From: an uncultured Opitutales bacterium | Lineage (GTDB): Bacteria > Verrucomicrobiota > Verrucomicrobiia > Opitutales > Intestinicryptomonadaceae | Direction of reading: 5' to 3' | DNA length: 64,000 nt | Assembly (NCBI GenBank): GCA_944389885.1 | Contig: CALXNZ010000002.1 | Location: 124,001 to 188,000 of the forward strand | Shown: positions 56,278 to 64,000 of the stretch, piece after piece | How positions within the stretch are numbered: position 1 is the first letter of the stretch | Layout: each line of letters begins with the position of its first letter | Program-made: the position numbers and the translations under genes | Notes under the pieces: model-generated | Databases searched by the model: none | Seen by the model: the letters and a program-made list of their open reading frames with translations, nothing else | Told to the model about the DNA's origin: nothing

Positions 56278-57096
56278 ATGTTCGGCATAATTACAGATTT
56301 GTGGAAATGCGTTATAACAACGGCCGCAATGCTGTTTTTATGCCTTTATATAATGGGGGCCGGCGGCTGTGATTTCGGAGAGGGGGAAGTCGTAAAAGAA
56401 ACGGGAGAGCCGTCGTTTTTGCGCGGAAAGGAAGAGTTGCAACGCGGGAACACCGCAGAGGCGATGTCCGCTTTTTTGAAGGTCGTTGAAAAACGCAGAG
56501 ACGCCCCGGAATCACACTTTGAACTCGGCCGCATATATTTGGATCAAATGAACGACCAAATAGAGGCGATACACCATTTCAGAAAGTATCTGGAATTAAA
56601 GCCGGACTCCCAAACATCGCCTATGGTGCGCCAAATGATAGAAACCGCGCAAAAGAAATACGCTGCATCGCTTCCGGAAAGCCCATTTGAAAATAACATA
56701 CGCCGCCTTGAACTCGAGGAAATAGTCCAAAAGATGCAAAAGGAGAACCTCGAGCTAAAACAGAAACTCGCCGCGGCAGTTGAAACCATAGATAGGCTTG
56801 AAGCCACTCAACGTGTAAACATAGCTCCGCAAAGGCCAAGGGCAGAAGCTGTTAATACCTCGCAAGTGCGTCGCACCCAAAATGCGGTACAGCAGACCCA
56901 AGATAGGCAAAATGTAAGTGTGCGCCCGGATACTCCATCAACATATACTGTAAAAAGCGGCGATACCCTATCCACAATAAGCCGCAAAATATACGGCACT
57001 AAAAACCGCTGGAAAGAGATTTTCAGGGCTAATCGCGACAGAATGGCCACACCTGAAGCCTTGAGGGCCGGACAAATACTGAGAATTCCACGTTAA
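56278..57096 (+). CDS. TPR and LysM lipoprotein
   Basis: 272 aa. Lipobox IMGAGGC near residue 31 after a long hydrophobic segment, a TPR-like region (FLRGKEELQRGNTAEAMSAFLKV, PESHFELGRIYLD, AIHHFRKYLELKPD), a coiled coil (IRRLELEEIVQKMQ, residues about 140-180), a Gln-rich linker, and a C-terminal LysM domain (YTVKSGDTLSTISRKIYG, FRANRD, LRAGQILRIP). An envelope protein that probably binds peptidoglycan while anchored in the outer membrane. It starts 7 bases after purH, so it is likely cotranscribed. Confidence 0.9.
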   Translation: MFGIITDLWKCVITTAAMLFLCLYIMGAGGCDFGEGEVVKETGEPSFLRGKEELQRGNTAEAMSAFLKVVEKRRDAPESHFELGRIYLDQMNDQIEAIHHFRKYLELKPDSQTSPMVRQMIETAQKKYAASLPESPFENNIRRLELEEIVQKMQKENLELKQKLAAAVETIDRLEATQRVNIAPQRPRAEAVNTSQVRRTQNAVQQTQDRQNVSVRPDTPSTYTVKSGDTLSTISRKIYGTKNRWKEIFRANRDRMATPEALRAGQILRIPR

Positions 57097-57113
57097 AAAT
57101 ATTATTATATTTC

Positions 57114-57749
57114 TCAATAACTTCCAACATTTATAGTACACTTGGCCTCATGCACATAAGATACTTCTTCAGCATAAGCATAAGTCCTCGGAATTGTGAC
57201 GGCCAATTTTATGGAAGATCCAAAAAATGAAATCTCTTTTTCTTCTATAACCTTGTAATCAAAAGAATCCTCAGGCGGACGAGAAGACGATATGCTGAGA
57301 CCGCACGATAACACAAACATTATATCAGGCTGGAAATAAAACTGCATATCTTCAAGCTTGGTATCCATCGAATAGGAGCGCGCAAAATACGGGCCTGAAA
57401 TGCCTGCCCATGAAGCCGCCGTATTGGGATCTCTGGCGAAAGCCAAGGACATTGAATCTTTGTATTTCAAGCGCATATGTGGAGATAGTGCTGCAAGGCT
57501 CTCGTTTTCGTCTATGCTCACACTCCATGACGAATCCTCATTTGCGATTTCAACACTGCTGCCGGAAATATTCTGCCAAGCCCTAAAATATAAATAAGCC
57601 TCCGCCGAAAAAGAATTCATACGCCAAAATATCTCCGTGGCCTTTGCCGCTGAATAAGGCCCAAACATTGGATTCGTGGAAGTCGGAGAAGCAACAACCA
57701 TTGGAAAAGGCAACGGCAACAACGATATAAAACTTTTAAATTCCGCCAT
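57114..57749 (-). CDS. Phage-region protein, unknown function
   Basis: 211 aa, no recognisable family. Beta-rich with FGPYSAAKATEIFWRMNSF, SWSVSIDENESLA and FYFQPDIMFVLSCGL; no signal peptide or membrane helix. Starts two bases after the tail protein gene and is the last gene before the host boundary. A tail or baseplate-tip function is guessed from position only. Confidence 0.55.
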   Translation of the reverse strand: MAEFKSFISLLPLPFPMVVASPTSTNPMFGPYSAAKATEIFWRMNSFSAEAYLYFRAWQNISGSSVEIANEDSSWSVSIDENESLAALSPHMRLKYKDSMSLAFARDPNTAASWAGISGPYFARSYSMDTKLEDMQFYFQPDIMFVLSCGLSISSSRPPEDSFDYKVIEEKEISFFGSSIKLAVTIPRTYAYAEEVSYVHEAKCTINVGSY

Positions 57750-57751
57750 AA

Positions 57752-59461
57752 TCAGACCTTCTCCGGTTCCGTCATAAGCACTTTAGCCTTGGCCAAGAAT
57801 CCGTCGCTGCAAACATAGACTTCTTTAAATTCGGCTTTATCGGACTTATTCAACTTGCCGGCGTCAATATCCACCTTCGCATCCAGAGAATCGCAATTTA
57901 TCACAAAGCGCTCGTATCTGACTGTCCCGTGGGATTCCGTATAGTCGGGAGTATCGCCCTCTATATGGGTCGAAGCCGAAGTGCCGCGCCCGCTTATTCT
58001 CGACGTCGTGGAAGCCGGAGCGTTGCGGTTCCTGTTTATGCGAAACAGTTCCGCGATGCCGTCGGGATACAGATGTTTTGGAGGGCCGAATTTCAGGCGC
58101 AAAATGGATTTAGACAAGTCCTCTTCAGTGCATATCACCGGCGCCGACACATTTTCCTCCAAGAAGAGTTTTCTGGCAAAGAAATCGGAAGACCGGGCGT
58201 CGACAAGCGTACACTCGCCCTCGTATTTTAAATCCGAAGCCGCCGAATATACCGCCTCTGCCAAGCCTGTTGGAGTCTCCTCAACGCTCTGGCTTTGAGT
58301 CCACAAGGTGTGCGTGCCGCTTACGGCATTTGTTGCGACAAGAGTTATAGCCACTTTTCTGCGCACCGACGACCCATCTGAATCAGTATAACGCACGGTG
58401 GCAGATATTCTATCGCGCTGGGTCTTATAGTTTAATTTTGAGCTTACTGTACCCCTTACAAGCTCTCTCGGCAATTCTGGGTACAGGCGCGACCAGGATT
58501 CTATTACCAATCCATATACCTCCTTTAATACGGGTATGTGTTCCGACCACCAATTAGAGCTGTCCATGTCTATGGGGTCGCAGACTATCGTATTTTGCTG
58601 GCAAGCGGATTTGCTTCCGGCAAGCTCAACGCTCATGACGAGCGCCCGAGCTTGTTTTGCGTCGAAATCCGGAGGATATTTATCCTCTTCAAGGGTTATC
58701 CAGGAAAAATCTTCCGCCTTGTTTTCGCGCTCGTATTTTATCACCACGCCCGATACTTCGAGGTCGTGCCTGGCCCAATATTTCAGGGATTTTACAACGC
58801 GTCCGTCAAGATTCCCCTCAAGGGCATTTTGGCGCATTATGATATTTATAGCCGGAAGTCCTTCTTTAGAATAATCAAAGTAAACCAAGGTGTTTGGAAG
58901 CCATTTAAGAACCCGCCTAATACATTCAGCGCAACTCAAATCTTTGGCCTCGTCCAATAGCATCTTGGCATCGGCGGATATTTCCCCGATACAAAATTCC
59001 GCTCCGCATGATACGGCATATTCCAATATATCCATCAGTTGCGCTGCAACTCCTATCTGGACTCCATCGGAATTTTGCCCCAAAACTACCTTGCTTCGAT
59101 AGACAGGGGAAAGCACTGCCTCTCCGGACGCCGTATCAGCGCTCTGCCACAGTTGCTGATATATAATTTCCGACATCGTGCTCCATGCATTTTCCGCAAA
59201 GAGCTCAACAGTCCCGTCGAGAGCCGATTCACCTAAAGGCAGTTTTAGGATTTTGCCGGAAAATGTACGCACTCCGCCCTGAAACAACTCTACAGAGTCC
59301 CCCACCGACAGGCCGGCAGTGTCCGCGGCCGATGAAAATCTTAAGTTCAGAGAATCCGCCGCGCAATTTTTGCGCACCAAATTAGCTCCAACCACCCCCC
59401 AATCGCAAGGGGATTTTGACACGCCGGAAATAATTAAAGCGGTGTCCATATCATTCGCCAA
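57752..59461 (-). CDS. Phage tail protein, hub/late-control-D-like layout
   Basis: 569 aa from TTG 59461 (565 from ATG 59449). The N-terminus (ADSLNLRFSSAADTAGLSVGDSVELFQGGVRTFSGKI, shown in parts) resembles the first barrel of baseplate hub or D-type tail proteins: a field that maps a GDxVEL..G...F.G pattern. Middle region ECIRRVLKWLPNTLVYFDYS is in keeping with that. Function assigned by pattern and position; no strong motif. Overlaps the coiled-coil gene by about 10 bases. Confidence 0.5.
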   Translation of the reverse strand: MANDMDTALIISGVSKSPCDWGVVGANLVRKNCAADSLNLRFSSAADTAGLSVGDSVELFQGGVRTFSGKILKLPLGESALDGTVELFAENAWSTMSEIIYQQLWQSADTASGEAVLSPVYRSKVVLGQNSDGVQIGVAAQLMDILEYAVSCGAEFCIGEISADAKMLLDEAKDLSCAECIRRVLKWLPNTLVYFDYSKEGLPAINIIMRQNALEGNLDGRVVKSLKYWARHDLEVSGVVIKYERENKAEDFSWITLEEDKYPPDFDAKQARALVMSVELAGSKSACQQNTIVCDPIDMDSSNWWSEHIPVLKEVYGLVIESWSRLYPELPRELVRGTVSSKLNYKTQRDRISATVRYTDSDGSSVRRKVAITLVATNAVSGTHTLWTQSQSVEETPTGLAEAVYSAASDLKYEGECTLVDARSSDFFARKLFLEENVSAPVICTEEDLSKSILRLKFGPPKHLYPDGIAELFRINRNRNAPASTTSRISGRGTSASTHIEGDTPDYTESHGTVRYERFVINCDSLDAKVDIDAGKLNKSDKAEFKEVYVCSDGFLAKAKVLMTEPEKV

Positions 59462-59606
59462 GATTTATATTTTTTATTTGGTCCACACTTTCTGAAAGTT
59501 TTTCCTCTATTTGGGAAATAGAGCCCTCAAGGTCGTCGAGTTTCTGTTGGATATCGTCGAGGGCATCGTTCAAAGATTTTTCTAAAGATGTTAAATCGTC
59601 GTTCAT
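59451..59606 (-). CDS. Small coiled-coil phage protein
   Basis: 51 aa; nearly all a heptad-rich helix (LEKSLNDALDDIQQKLDDLE, then GSISQIEEKLSESVDQI). ATG 59606 overlaps the previous stop by 4 bases (ATGA). Possibly a tail assembly or scaffold helper; no family recognised. Confidence 0.55.
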   Translation of the reverse strand: MNDDLTSLEKSLNDALDDIQQKLDDLEGSISQIEEKLSESVDQIKNINLGE

Positions 59607-59983
59607 ATTCTGTTTATACTTTCGCCCGAAAATTCGTAGCTTGTTCTTGTCAGAATGCCGTCGCATTCCGTTCTAACCCTTGATACGGCGGCATTAGATA
59701 GGATAAAAGAATCCTTGTTCACCGAAAATTTGAACGCCGGGGTGGATAAGTTAGATATTTCCTCCGCGTGGGAAGCTGCAAAATCTTCGGCCAATGATTG
59801 GGTAGCGTGGGAACGCTCTATTACAAAGGACACCGCCACGCTCTTATTTTGCCTGTCGAAAATTCTGGCGTTTGGGGATCCTATCGCGTATTCGGTCTGA
59901 ATGCGCCTGCGCATATCCACACAGAAGTCTTGTGGAGTTTCTCCCCCGCCGTTCAAAAGAATTGATCCCAATGTTATCTTCAT
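59603..59983 (-). CDS. Small phage structural protein
   Basis: 126 aa. Starts MKITLGSILLNGGGETP and has a beta-strand end (LTRTSYEFSGESI); looks like a compact tail component. No family recognised. Overlaps neighbours by 4 bases on each side, so it belongs to the same transcript. Confidence 0.55.
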   Translation of the reverse strand: MKITLGSILLNGGGETPQDFCVDMRRRIQTEYAIGSPNARIFDRQNKSVAVSFVIERSHATQSLAEDFAASHAEEISNLSTPAFKFSVNKDSFILSNAAVSRVRTECDGILTRTSYEFSGESINRI

Positions 59984-60408
59984 TGCACTAACGACTGCGT
60001 TTTAAAAGTTAACTCAATGAGGGACGACATCTCCGAAGATTCGAGAGTTTTCCATGGAGATGTCTCCGCTAAAACAACTTTGCCGTATCCGCATTTAAGT
60101 GGAGGAATCCAGTTGTGAAGGGAGCGCGACACCATCTCGCAAAAAAATATTTCTCCTGGAACCCGGCTTGCGATATCGTTATGCCTCAATACTCTCACCG
60201 CAATTTCAACTTCGGAGAATGTAGTCCCGGCGGCATATTTAGAAACCTTTGTCGGCATCGGGGAAACTACGCATATATCTATGCCCAAAGCTTTTCCGCC
60301 CCTCACGGGGCCGTCGCAATCCGAATATATATCCACGCATTTTAAGTCTCCTATACTGCGCAGGTGATCTCGAATAGTGTCCCGCAATATTTCGAGAGAA
60401 CTCTTCAT
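59980..60408 (-). CDS. Phage tail-completion-like protein
   Basis: 142 aa from ATG 60408. SLEILRDTIRDHLRSIGDL followed by a strand-rich middle (TTFSEVEIAVRVLRHND) fits small head-tail joining or tail-completion proteins (about 130-160 aa, same place in Mu-like modules). No diagnostic motif. Confidence 0.5.
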   Translation of the reverse strand: MKSSLEILRDTIRDHLRSIGDLKCVDIYSDCDGPVRGGKALGIDICVVSPMPTKVSKYAAGTTFSEVEIAVRVLRHNDIASRVPGEIFFCEMVSRSLHNWIPPLKCGYGKVVLAETSPWKTLESSEMSSLIELTFKTQSLVQ

Positions 60409-60854
60409 AACATTCCCAAAGATTTGCGGCTCGATATTGTGGCGGAATTTCTGCCGCATTTTACGCCCTTTTTACTCGCCGTTCTAATTGCCATAAGCGG
60501 ACGCGATACTGGGAGTTCCCCGGAGGCCACGCGCAGCAAAGTTTCCCTTGCGGCGTCGGCTTGCCTGCTCTGCGAGGCTGAGATTTCCATGGACGGAACC
60601 CGAATCTGCAAAGCTTCTACGGCGAGGCGTAAAGCGCAATCCTTGAGTTCCGGAGGAATTCTTGAGTGGTCTGTATCGAGATAGTTTATACCGCTTGCGG
60701 CAATTTCGGCCCTGACGCGGGCTACTATATTGCCTATAACGTCGAGGGCGATGTCACGCCCGTCTCCACGGAGGGCTTGGGCTTTCAATATATCGAGTTG
60801 CGGTTTGTTTAATGCCGACTCAAGATCGTCGGCGGAAAGTCTTATCCAGTCCAT
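60405..60854 (-). CDS. Mu gp36-like head-tail connector protein
   Basis: 149 aa from ATG 60854. WIRLSADDLESALNKPQLDIL then LDVIGNIVARVRAEIAASG and a helix-rich middle (PPELKDCALRLAVEALQIRV) resemble the DUF1320/gp36 family, which lies right after the major capsid gene in Mu-like phages. The frame is open to 61010 but that extension is basic and runs into the capsid gene. Confidence 0.6.
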   Translation of the reverse strand: MDWIRLSADDLESALNKPQLDILKAQALRGDGRDIALDVIGNIVARVRAEIAASGINYLDTDHSRIPPELKDCALRLAVEALQIRVPSMEISASQSRQADAARETLLRVASGELPVSRPLMAIRTASKKGVKCGRNSATISSRKSLGML

Positions 60855-60872
60855 ATGAGAAATAGTGGTTAG

Positions 60873-60897
60873 GCGGCGGCGAAGACTTCGCCGCCGC
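60873..60897 (-). other. Strong stem-loop after the capsid gene
   Basis: 10-bp GC-rich stem (GCGGCGGCGA / TCGCCGCCGC) with a 5-base loop, between the capsid stop and the gp36-like start. No T-run follows on the minus strand, so it is more likely an RNA processing or stability element than a terminator. Confidence 0.6.
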
Positions 60898-60904
60898 TGT
60901 TTTG

Positions 60905-61825
60905 TTATTGGGCCGACACGGCCAGTTTGCGAACGCCGAGTTCGCTCGTGGCGACTATGCTTGAATAATGTTCGACACTGATGTCGGTATATTTTGCATA
61001 TTCGTCGCAATAAACCCTGAATGCGGTGCCTTCCTCCGCCGGGGTATAAAACCTTTTAAGATTAGAAGGTTCGTCTTTCGATATGGAATTCTGGGCAAAG
61101 AACGCATAGACGTTCATTCCGAGAATCGGCGACTTGCCGCTTGCAGTCTGATAGCGCGAAGACACGACTCTGCAGGAATCGAGCATGAACTTCGCGGCAA
61201 GTTCATCTTGGGCCATAGCTCCGGCCTTGAAAGCAACGGCGCTGTTCTGGGATTCCAATGCGCTCATTCTCAAATCCCATGCTCCCTCGCCGAAAAGCAG
61301 TCTGTTGGGACGCACCCCGCTCTCATTTCCGGCTTCCATAAGCATATTTCGGATTTCAGCGTCGGGATTGGACGAAGAACCCCAAACTCCGTCGGCGGAG
61401 GATTCCGCAGCTATTGTATCCAGAGCCTGAATTGCCCTGCGCAATTCGTTGCGGAGAAGTCTTTGCATGAGCATTTGAACATAACGCTCCTGCCAGTCGT
61501 CTCCGGCGACTTCGTCGTGGTCAACTCTTATCGTCAGACCCTTATTTAGAGTCTTCTCGTTTATAGATTCGCCGTCATAGCGCACGCGTTTAAATTCGGC
61601 GCCCACTGCGCGGACATCGTCGTTTTCAGAGTAAAAAGCCTGGGCGTTGTCGCTGCGCTTGAATTCAAAACGCCTGCCCACGGGAACCGGCGGGGCTATA
61701 AAATCAAGCAGTTCTGCGATATTTTCCGGATCCCTCCAACCCACCGTAAACGCGGTAAGGGCTTCGGAATAATTGCCGGCGGTAAATCTGTTTTCGTTAG
61801 CGCTTATTATTTTTTCTTCCGACAT
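60905..61825 (-). CDS. Phage major capsid protein
   Basis: 306 aa, the likely head shell protein. MSEEKIISANENRFTAGNY start; ALDTIAAESSADGVWGSSS, RPNRLLFGEGAWDLRMSALES and a C-terminal VEHYSSIVATSELGVRKLAVS, typical of the HK97-like major capsid proteins of Mu-like phages. Located between decoration and gp36-like genes as expected. Confidence 0.82.
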   Translation of the reverse strand: MSEEKIISANENRFTAGNYSEALTAFTVGWRDPENIAELLDFIAPPVPVGRRFEFKRSDNAQAFYSENDDVRAVGAEFKRVRYDGESINEKTLNKGLTIRVDHDEVAGDDWQERYVQMLMQRLLRNELRRAIQALDTIAAESSADGVWGSSSNPDAEIRNMLMEAGNESGVRPNRLLFGEGAWDLRMSALESQNSAVAFKAGAMAQDELAAKFMLDSCRVVSSRYQTASGKSPILGMNVYAFFAQNSISKDEPSNLKRFYTPAEEGTAFRVYCDEYAKYTDISVEHYSSIVATSELGVRKLAVSAQ

Positions 61826-61834
61826 TTTTAATCC

Positions 61835-62512
61835 TTAGTTTTTGCGTATTACCATCCAAACTATTTTTTCAGTTCCCGCGGAACCGGCGGCATTGAGGGT
61901 AAAGTTTATTCCGCCGTCCCCGGCGCTCGCCTTCACCGACGATACCCCGCTCGACGATTCCTGAAGAGACGCAAACACGATGTCGGCGGACGACAACCCG
62001 TTTACTTCTAACGTCTCCGCGGAATCCGATCCCTGCCAGGCATAGATTCCGCCTGCATACAACCGGAATGCGGCAGTGCCGAATCCCTGCGGATCGACCT
62101 CCACAACGCATCCGGCGCTTGACGGGCAAAGAGCTACCCCAATCTTATAAGAGCCGTCTGCGGCAACGTTGCTTACTTTGCCGGAATCGGCCGTATATAG
62201 AGAATCCCCCGCTTCGATTGTAGTAGCGCTCACGCACATAAGAGTGCTGCCGCTGCATCCGCCCAATATTACCGGAAGACGTTCTCCTTCGGCGCCGCAA
62301 TCGTCGCATACGCCTACGGGTTTGCTCGTTGCGCCGGCTATGACTATTTCATTTTGAAGGGAACCGACAGCCACAATGAGATGCGGGGTATCTATAGACT
62401 CTCCCGCGGTCATTGTGACGCTGCCGGCATGTGTGCCTTCGGCAATATTGCTGAAGGTGTTTTTTCGGATACATTTAAGAATCCGTCCGAACAATGTTTT
62501 TACATTTACCAT
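61835..62512 (-). CDS. Capsid decoration (cement) protein
   Basis: 225 aa from ATG 62512. HAGSVTMTAGESIDTPHLIVAVG, KPVGVCDDCGAEG and VLGGCSGSTLM-type strands (written in parts: PVILGGCSGS) followed by an Ig-like tail ending KIVWMVIRKN match the DUF2190 cement-protein layout. GGAG precedes the ATG inside the protease 3' end, so translation is coupled. Confidence 0.7.
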   Translation of the reverse strand: MVNVKTLFGRILKCIRKNTFSNIAEGTHAGSVTMTAGESIDTPHLIVAVGSLQNEIVIAGATSKPVGVCDDCGAEGERLPVILGGCSGSTLMCVSATTIEAGDSLYTADSGKVSNVAADGSYKIGVALCPSSAGCVVEVDPQGFGTAAFRLYAGGIYAWQGSDSAETLEVNGLSSADIVFASLQESSSGVSSVKASAGDGGINFTLNAAGSAGTEKIVWMVIRKN

Positions 62513-62513
62513 A

Positions 62514-63272
62514 TCACTCCTTGTTTTTGTTAGTTCCACCCGCGACAGTAGCGGGAGAAATTTTACCGAATTGGCGGCGAACCGCCGCAAAGCTGCTCGT
62601 GTAGGGTTCGCCGAATTTCCTGCTGCGCTCCAAAGCCAGCCTGCTCAAATTAAATTTTCCCGGGCGTTCGGTTGCGCGGGTTTCCGCCCGCGCGGCAACG
62701 CGAGACGCCACCACTGCCGACGAAATCCTAATTTCGGCTTCATTTGCGCAATCCGCACAAGCCTTTGCCCTATCCAATACTTTAGAGAATCGCCCCACCG
62801 TCTCCGATATTCTCGCCGCGGCGGCATCTATGCGGCCACGCTGGCACTTATAAACTCGTATCACTTCTCCGCTTCCCTTTATGTTGGGATTGCGCGTCAC
62901 CCCCACCGATATTAGCTTGACTGGCCTGTATTCGCCGTCCGGCAATCTCTCCATCTGCCATCTGGGAGACAGCGCCGTACCGTCCGAACGCAGGAAACTG
63001 TCTCTTATTTTGGGGTCGTAATACTCCGCGATTATCGCGATGCCTCCCTCTGTTCCGCAGATGCCCTTTACACGGCCAACAGCCTTACAAGGCATTGAGG
63101 GATTGTCGTCGGGATGTCCAACATATATTGGCACTCGCCTCCCGAACATTTTCCCGAAGGCCTTTCCCATTCTATTTGCGGCCTCGGCATCAACCATCTG
63201 CATTCCCTGCGGATGCTTCCATCTCCCGTAAGGAGTCAGAACCTGAAGGAGCCTATTAGAGTTCTCCGCCAT
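62514..63272 (-). CDS. Mu-like phage protease (prohead maturation)
   Basis: 252 aa, Mu gpI-type. VGHPDDNPSM in the N-terminal part, ALSPRWQMERLPDGEYRPVKLISVGVTRNPN near the middle (in pieces: LSPRWQM, LISVGVTRNPN) match the family, followed by a charged helical scaffold-like tail (about 140-250) that may act as internal scaffold. Overlaps the portal gene by 17 bases. Confidence 0.82.
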   Translation of the reverse strand: MAENSNRLLQVLTPYGRWKHPQGMQMVDAEAANRMGKAFGKMFGRRVPIYVGHPDDNPSMPCKAVGRVKGICGTEGGIAIIAEYYDPKIRDSFLRSDGTALSPRWQMERLPDGEYRPVKLISVGVTRNPNIKGSGEVIRVYKCQRGRIDAAAARISETVGRFSKVLDRAKACADCANEAEIRISSAVVASRVAARAETRATERPGKFNLSRLALERSRKFGEPYTSSFAAVRRQFGKISPATVAGGTNKNKE

Positions 63273-64000
63273 CGGGCCTGTCCTTTCCTTTAGTTAGCGG
63301 ATAGGCGAATTTCTCCGCCAGAGCCACTGCGTCTGGTTTCAGGCCCAATTTATAAAGCCTCTCGATAATTTCCAATTCGCACTTGTGTTCCTCGTAATCG
63401 GGAAGTTTTAATCTGAAACGCGCAAGCGGAATATCGTCGCCAAGCCCCAGACGTATCACTTGGGGATCGACCCAGCGGTTCAGAGTATCGCTTATATTTG
63501 CGGCGTCGTCCTCTTCTAAAATAGTTTCTTCATATGCCTGCACGCTTGCACCGACCTTTCCGGAAGCGCTCATAGATGACAAGTCGCTGCCCCTCCACAA
63601 AGTGCACAAAAGCCTGTCAATGCGCTCAACCAGCGCAGGATAAGGCAGCTCTCCGCGCGTGGAGACATCTATGGCCTCTATATCCGTACCCTGCGACAGC
63701 ACCGCGTGAAATTCCGCTCCGAAATCCCTGACAGCCTCGCATGCGGCCTCCCACTGCGGGGAATCCGGATATGCGTCGGTCTTGGCCTTGATTCCGGGCA
63801 TTCCGTTGCGCTCGCAATAAACAAGCCAGTCCCTCAAAGGAAGTTGCTTGAAAAGATACGCTATTGACGACGCCACCATAAGGCCGTCCCCACAACACAC
63901 CATCCACGATTCCGCATCCAATCCCCTGCCGGGAGTAAGCTGACCTTCTTTATCCAAAAGCCGCAAAACGCCTTCGGTATTTTCAAACAGCCACAGCGGA
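63256..64000 (-). CDS. Mu gp29-like portal protein (N-terminus beyond window)
   Basis: DUF935-type portal vertex. The frame is open to the window edge (248 codons seen; usual ~500), so the N-terminal half is missing. PLWLFENTEGVLRLLDKEG, FKQLPLRDWLVYCERNGMPG and RIDRLLCTLWRGSDLS are seen; a C-terminal segment LEIIERLYKLGLKPDAVALAEKF closes it. Confidence 0.8.
   Translation of the reverse strand, partial: PLWLFENTEGVLRLLDKEGQLTPGRGLDAESWMVCCGDGLMVASSIAYLFKQLPLRDWLVYCERNGMPGIKAKTDAYPDSPQWEAACEAVRDFGAEFHAVLSQGTDIEAIDVSTRGELPYPALVERIDRLLCTLWRGSDLSSMSASGKVGASVQAYEETILEEDDAANISDTLNRWVDPQVIRLGLGDDIPLARFRLKLPDYEEHKCELEIIERLYKLGLKPDAVALAEKFAYPLTKGKDRPDGGEL

Larger units (their letters stand above)
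57114..64000 (-). mobile_element. Mu-like phage structural module, left edge visible
   Basis: Eleven kinds of evidence are not available, but the order is clear: portal, protease, decoration, major capsid, gp36-like, then small and hub-type tail genes, all on the minus strand with stop/start overlaps. It ends 17 bases from a host lipoprotein gene. No integrase, transposase, tape measure, lysis or terminase gene is in view; those may lie to the right of the window. No attachment repeat could be seen. It could be a prophage, a defective remnant or a phage-derived particle locus. Confidence 0.8.

Noticed and set aside
1-64000. CRISPR array
   Set aside because: I saw no run of regularly spaced direct repeats of 20-40 bases; the repeat in 50279-53257 is protein-coding.

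Overview
The window looks like chromosome of a Gram-negative, anaerobic, propionate-forming bacterium, most likely Verrucomicrobiota (Opitutia-like). This rests on LptB, BamA, OmpH/Skp and LolA-like envelope genes, a Na+-pump type methylmalonyl-CoA decarboxylase with methylmalonyl-CoA mutase and epimerase, HPr kinase, a C-terminal PEP-CTERM sorting tail, and many starts without a clear Shine-Dalgarno. The taxon is inferred from gene content, not from a marker comparison.

Region by region. (1) 1-11271, all minus strand: housekeeping genes, transcribed dnaB > bamA > ompH/Skp | terminator | small membrane protein > lptB > hprK > metH > rodA (runs off the edge). (2) 11602-25043: a propionate/succinate module. 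It holds an acetate/succinate-type CoA-transferase, a multi-subunit biotin-dependent decarboxylase (beta, biotin carrier, two small membrane subunits, alpha), methylmalonyl-CoA epimerase, and on the plus strand mutA-mutB closed by a strong terminator. Two Tat-exported sugar-type enzymes sit in the middle. (3) 25281-43276: a large type II fatty-acid/polyketide-like cluster resembling aryl-polyene or flexirubin loci. It has a KASIII, two proteins that each fuse an active ketosynthase to a chain-length-factor-like partner, two ACPs, a ketoreductase, a dehydratase, a thioesterase, LolA-like and lipoprotein genes, an MMPL exporter fused to an acyltransferase, a GT2 and a PlsC-like acyltransferase. 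Several parts do not fit described loci: a B12-type radical SAM domain fused in front of the KS-CLF pair, a GcvT-like protein, and a flavin reductase with an SCP2-like tail. No ammonia-lyase, acyl-CoA ligase or small-molecule methyltransferase is seen, so the starter unit is open. (4) 43273-49151: AddA/AddB-like recombination nuclease, coupled by 4-bp overlaps to the lipid genes downstream. (5) 49262-57096: tRNA-Thr(CGU), a SanA/YdcF-like protein, a 992-residue PEP-CTERM surface protein with an AT-rich upstream gap, a DUF374 acyltransferase, purH, and a TPR-LysM lipoprotein. (6) 57114-64000, minus strand: a Mu-like phage head module (portal, protease, decoration, major capsid, gp36-like) followed by a few tail-type genes, ending 17 bp from a host gene.

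How it fits together. Region 2 encodes succinyl-CoA <-> methylmalonyl-CoA > propionyl-CoA + CO2, with Na+ export and CoA recycling. Region 3 looks able to build, reduce and dehydrate an ACP-bound chain, modify it by radical chemistry, move it across the inner membrane (MMPL), acylate or glycosylate it, and carry it to the outer membrane (LolA-like). It is the best candidate for an undescribed system here.
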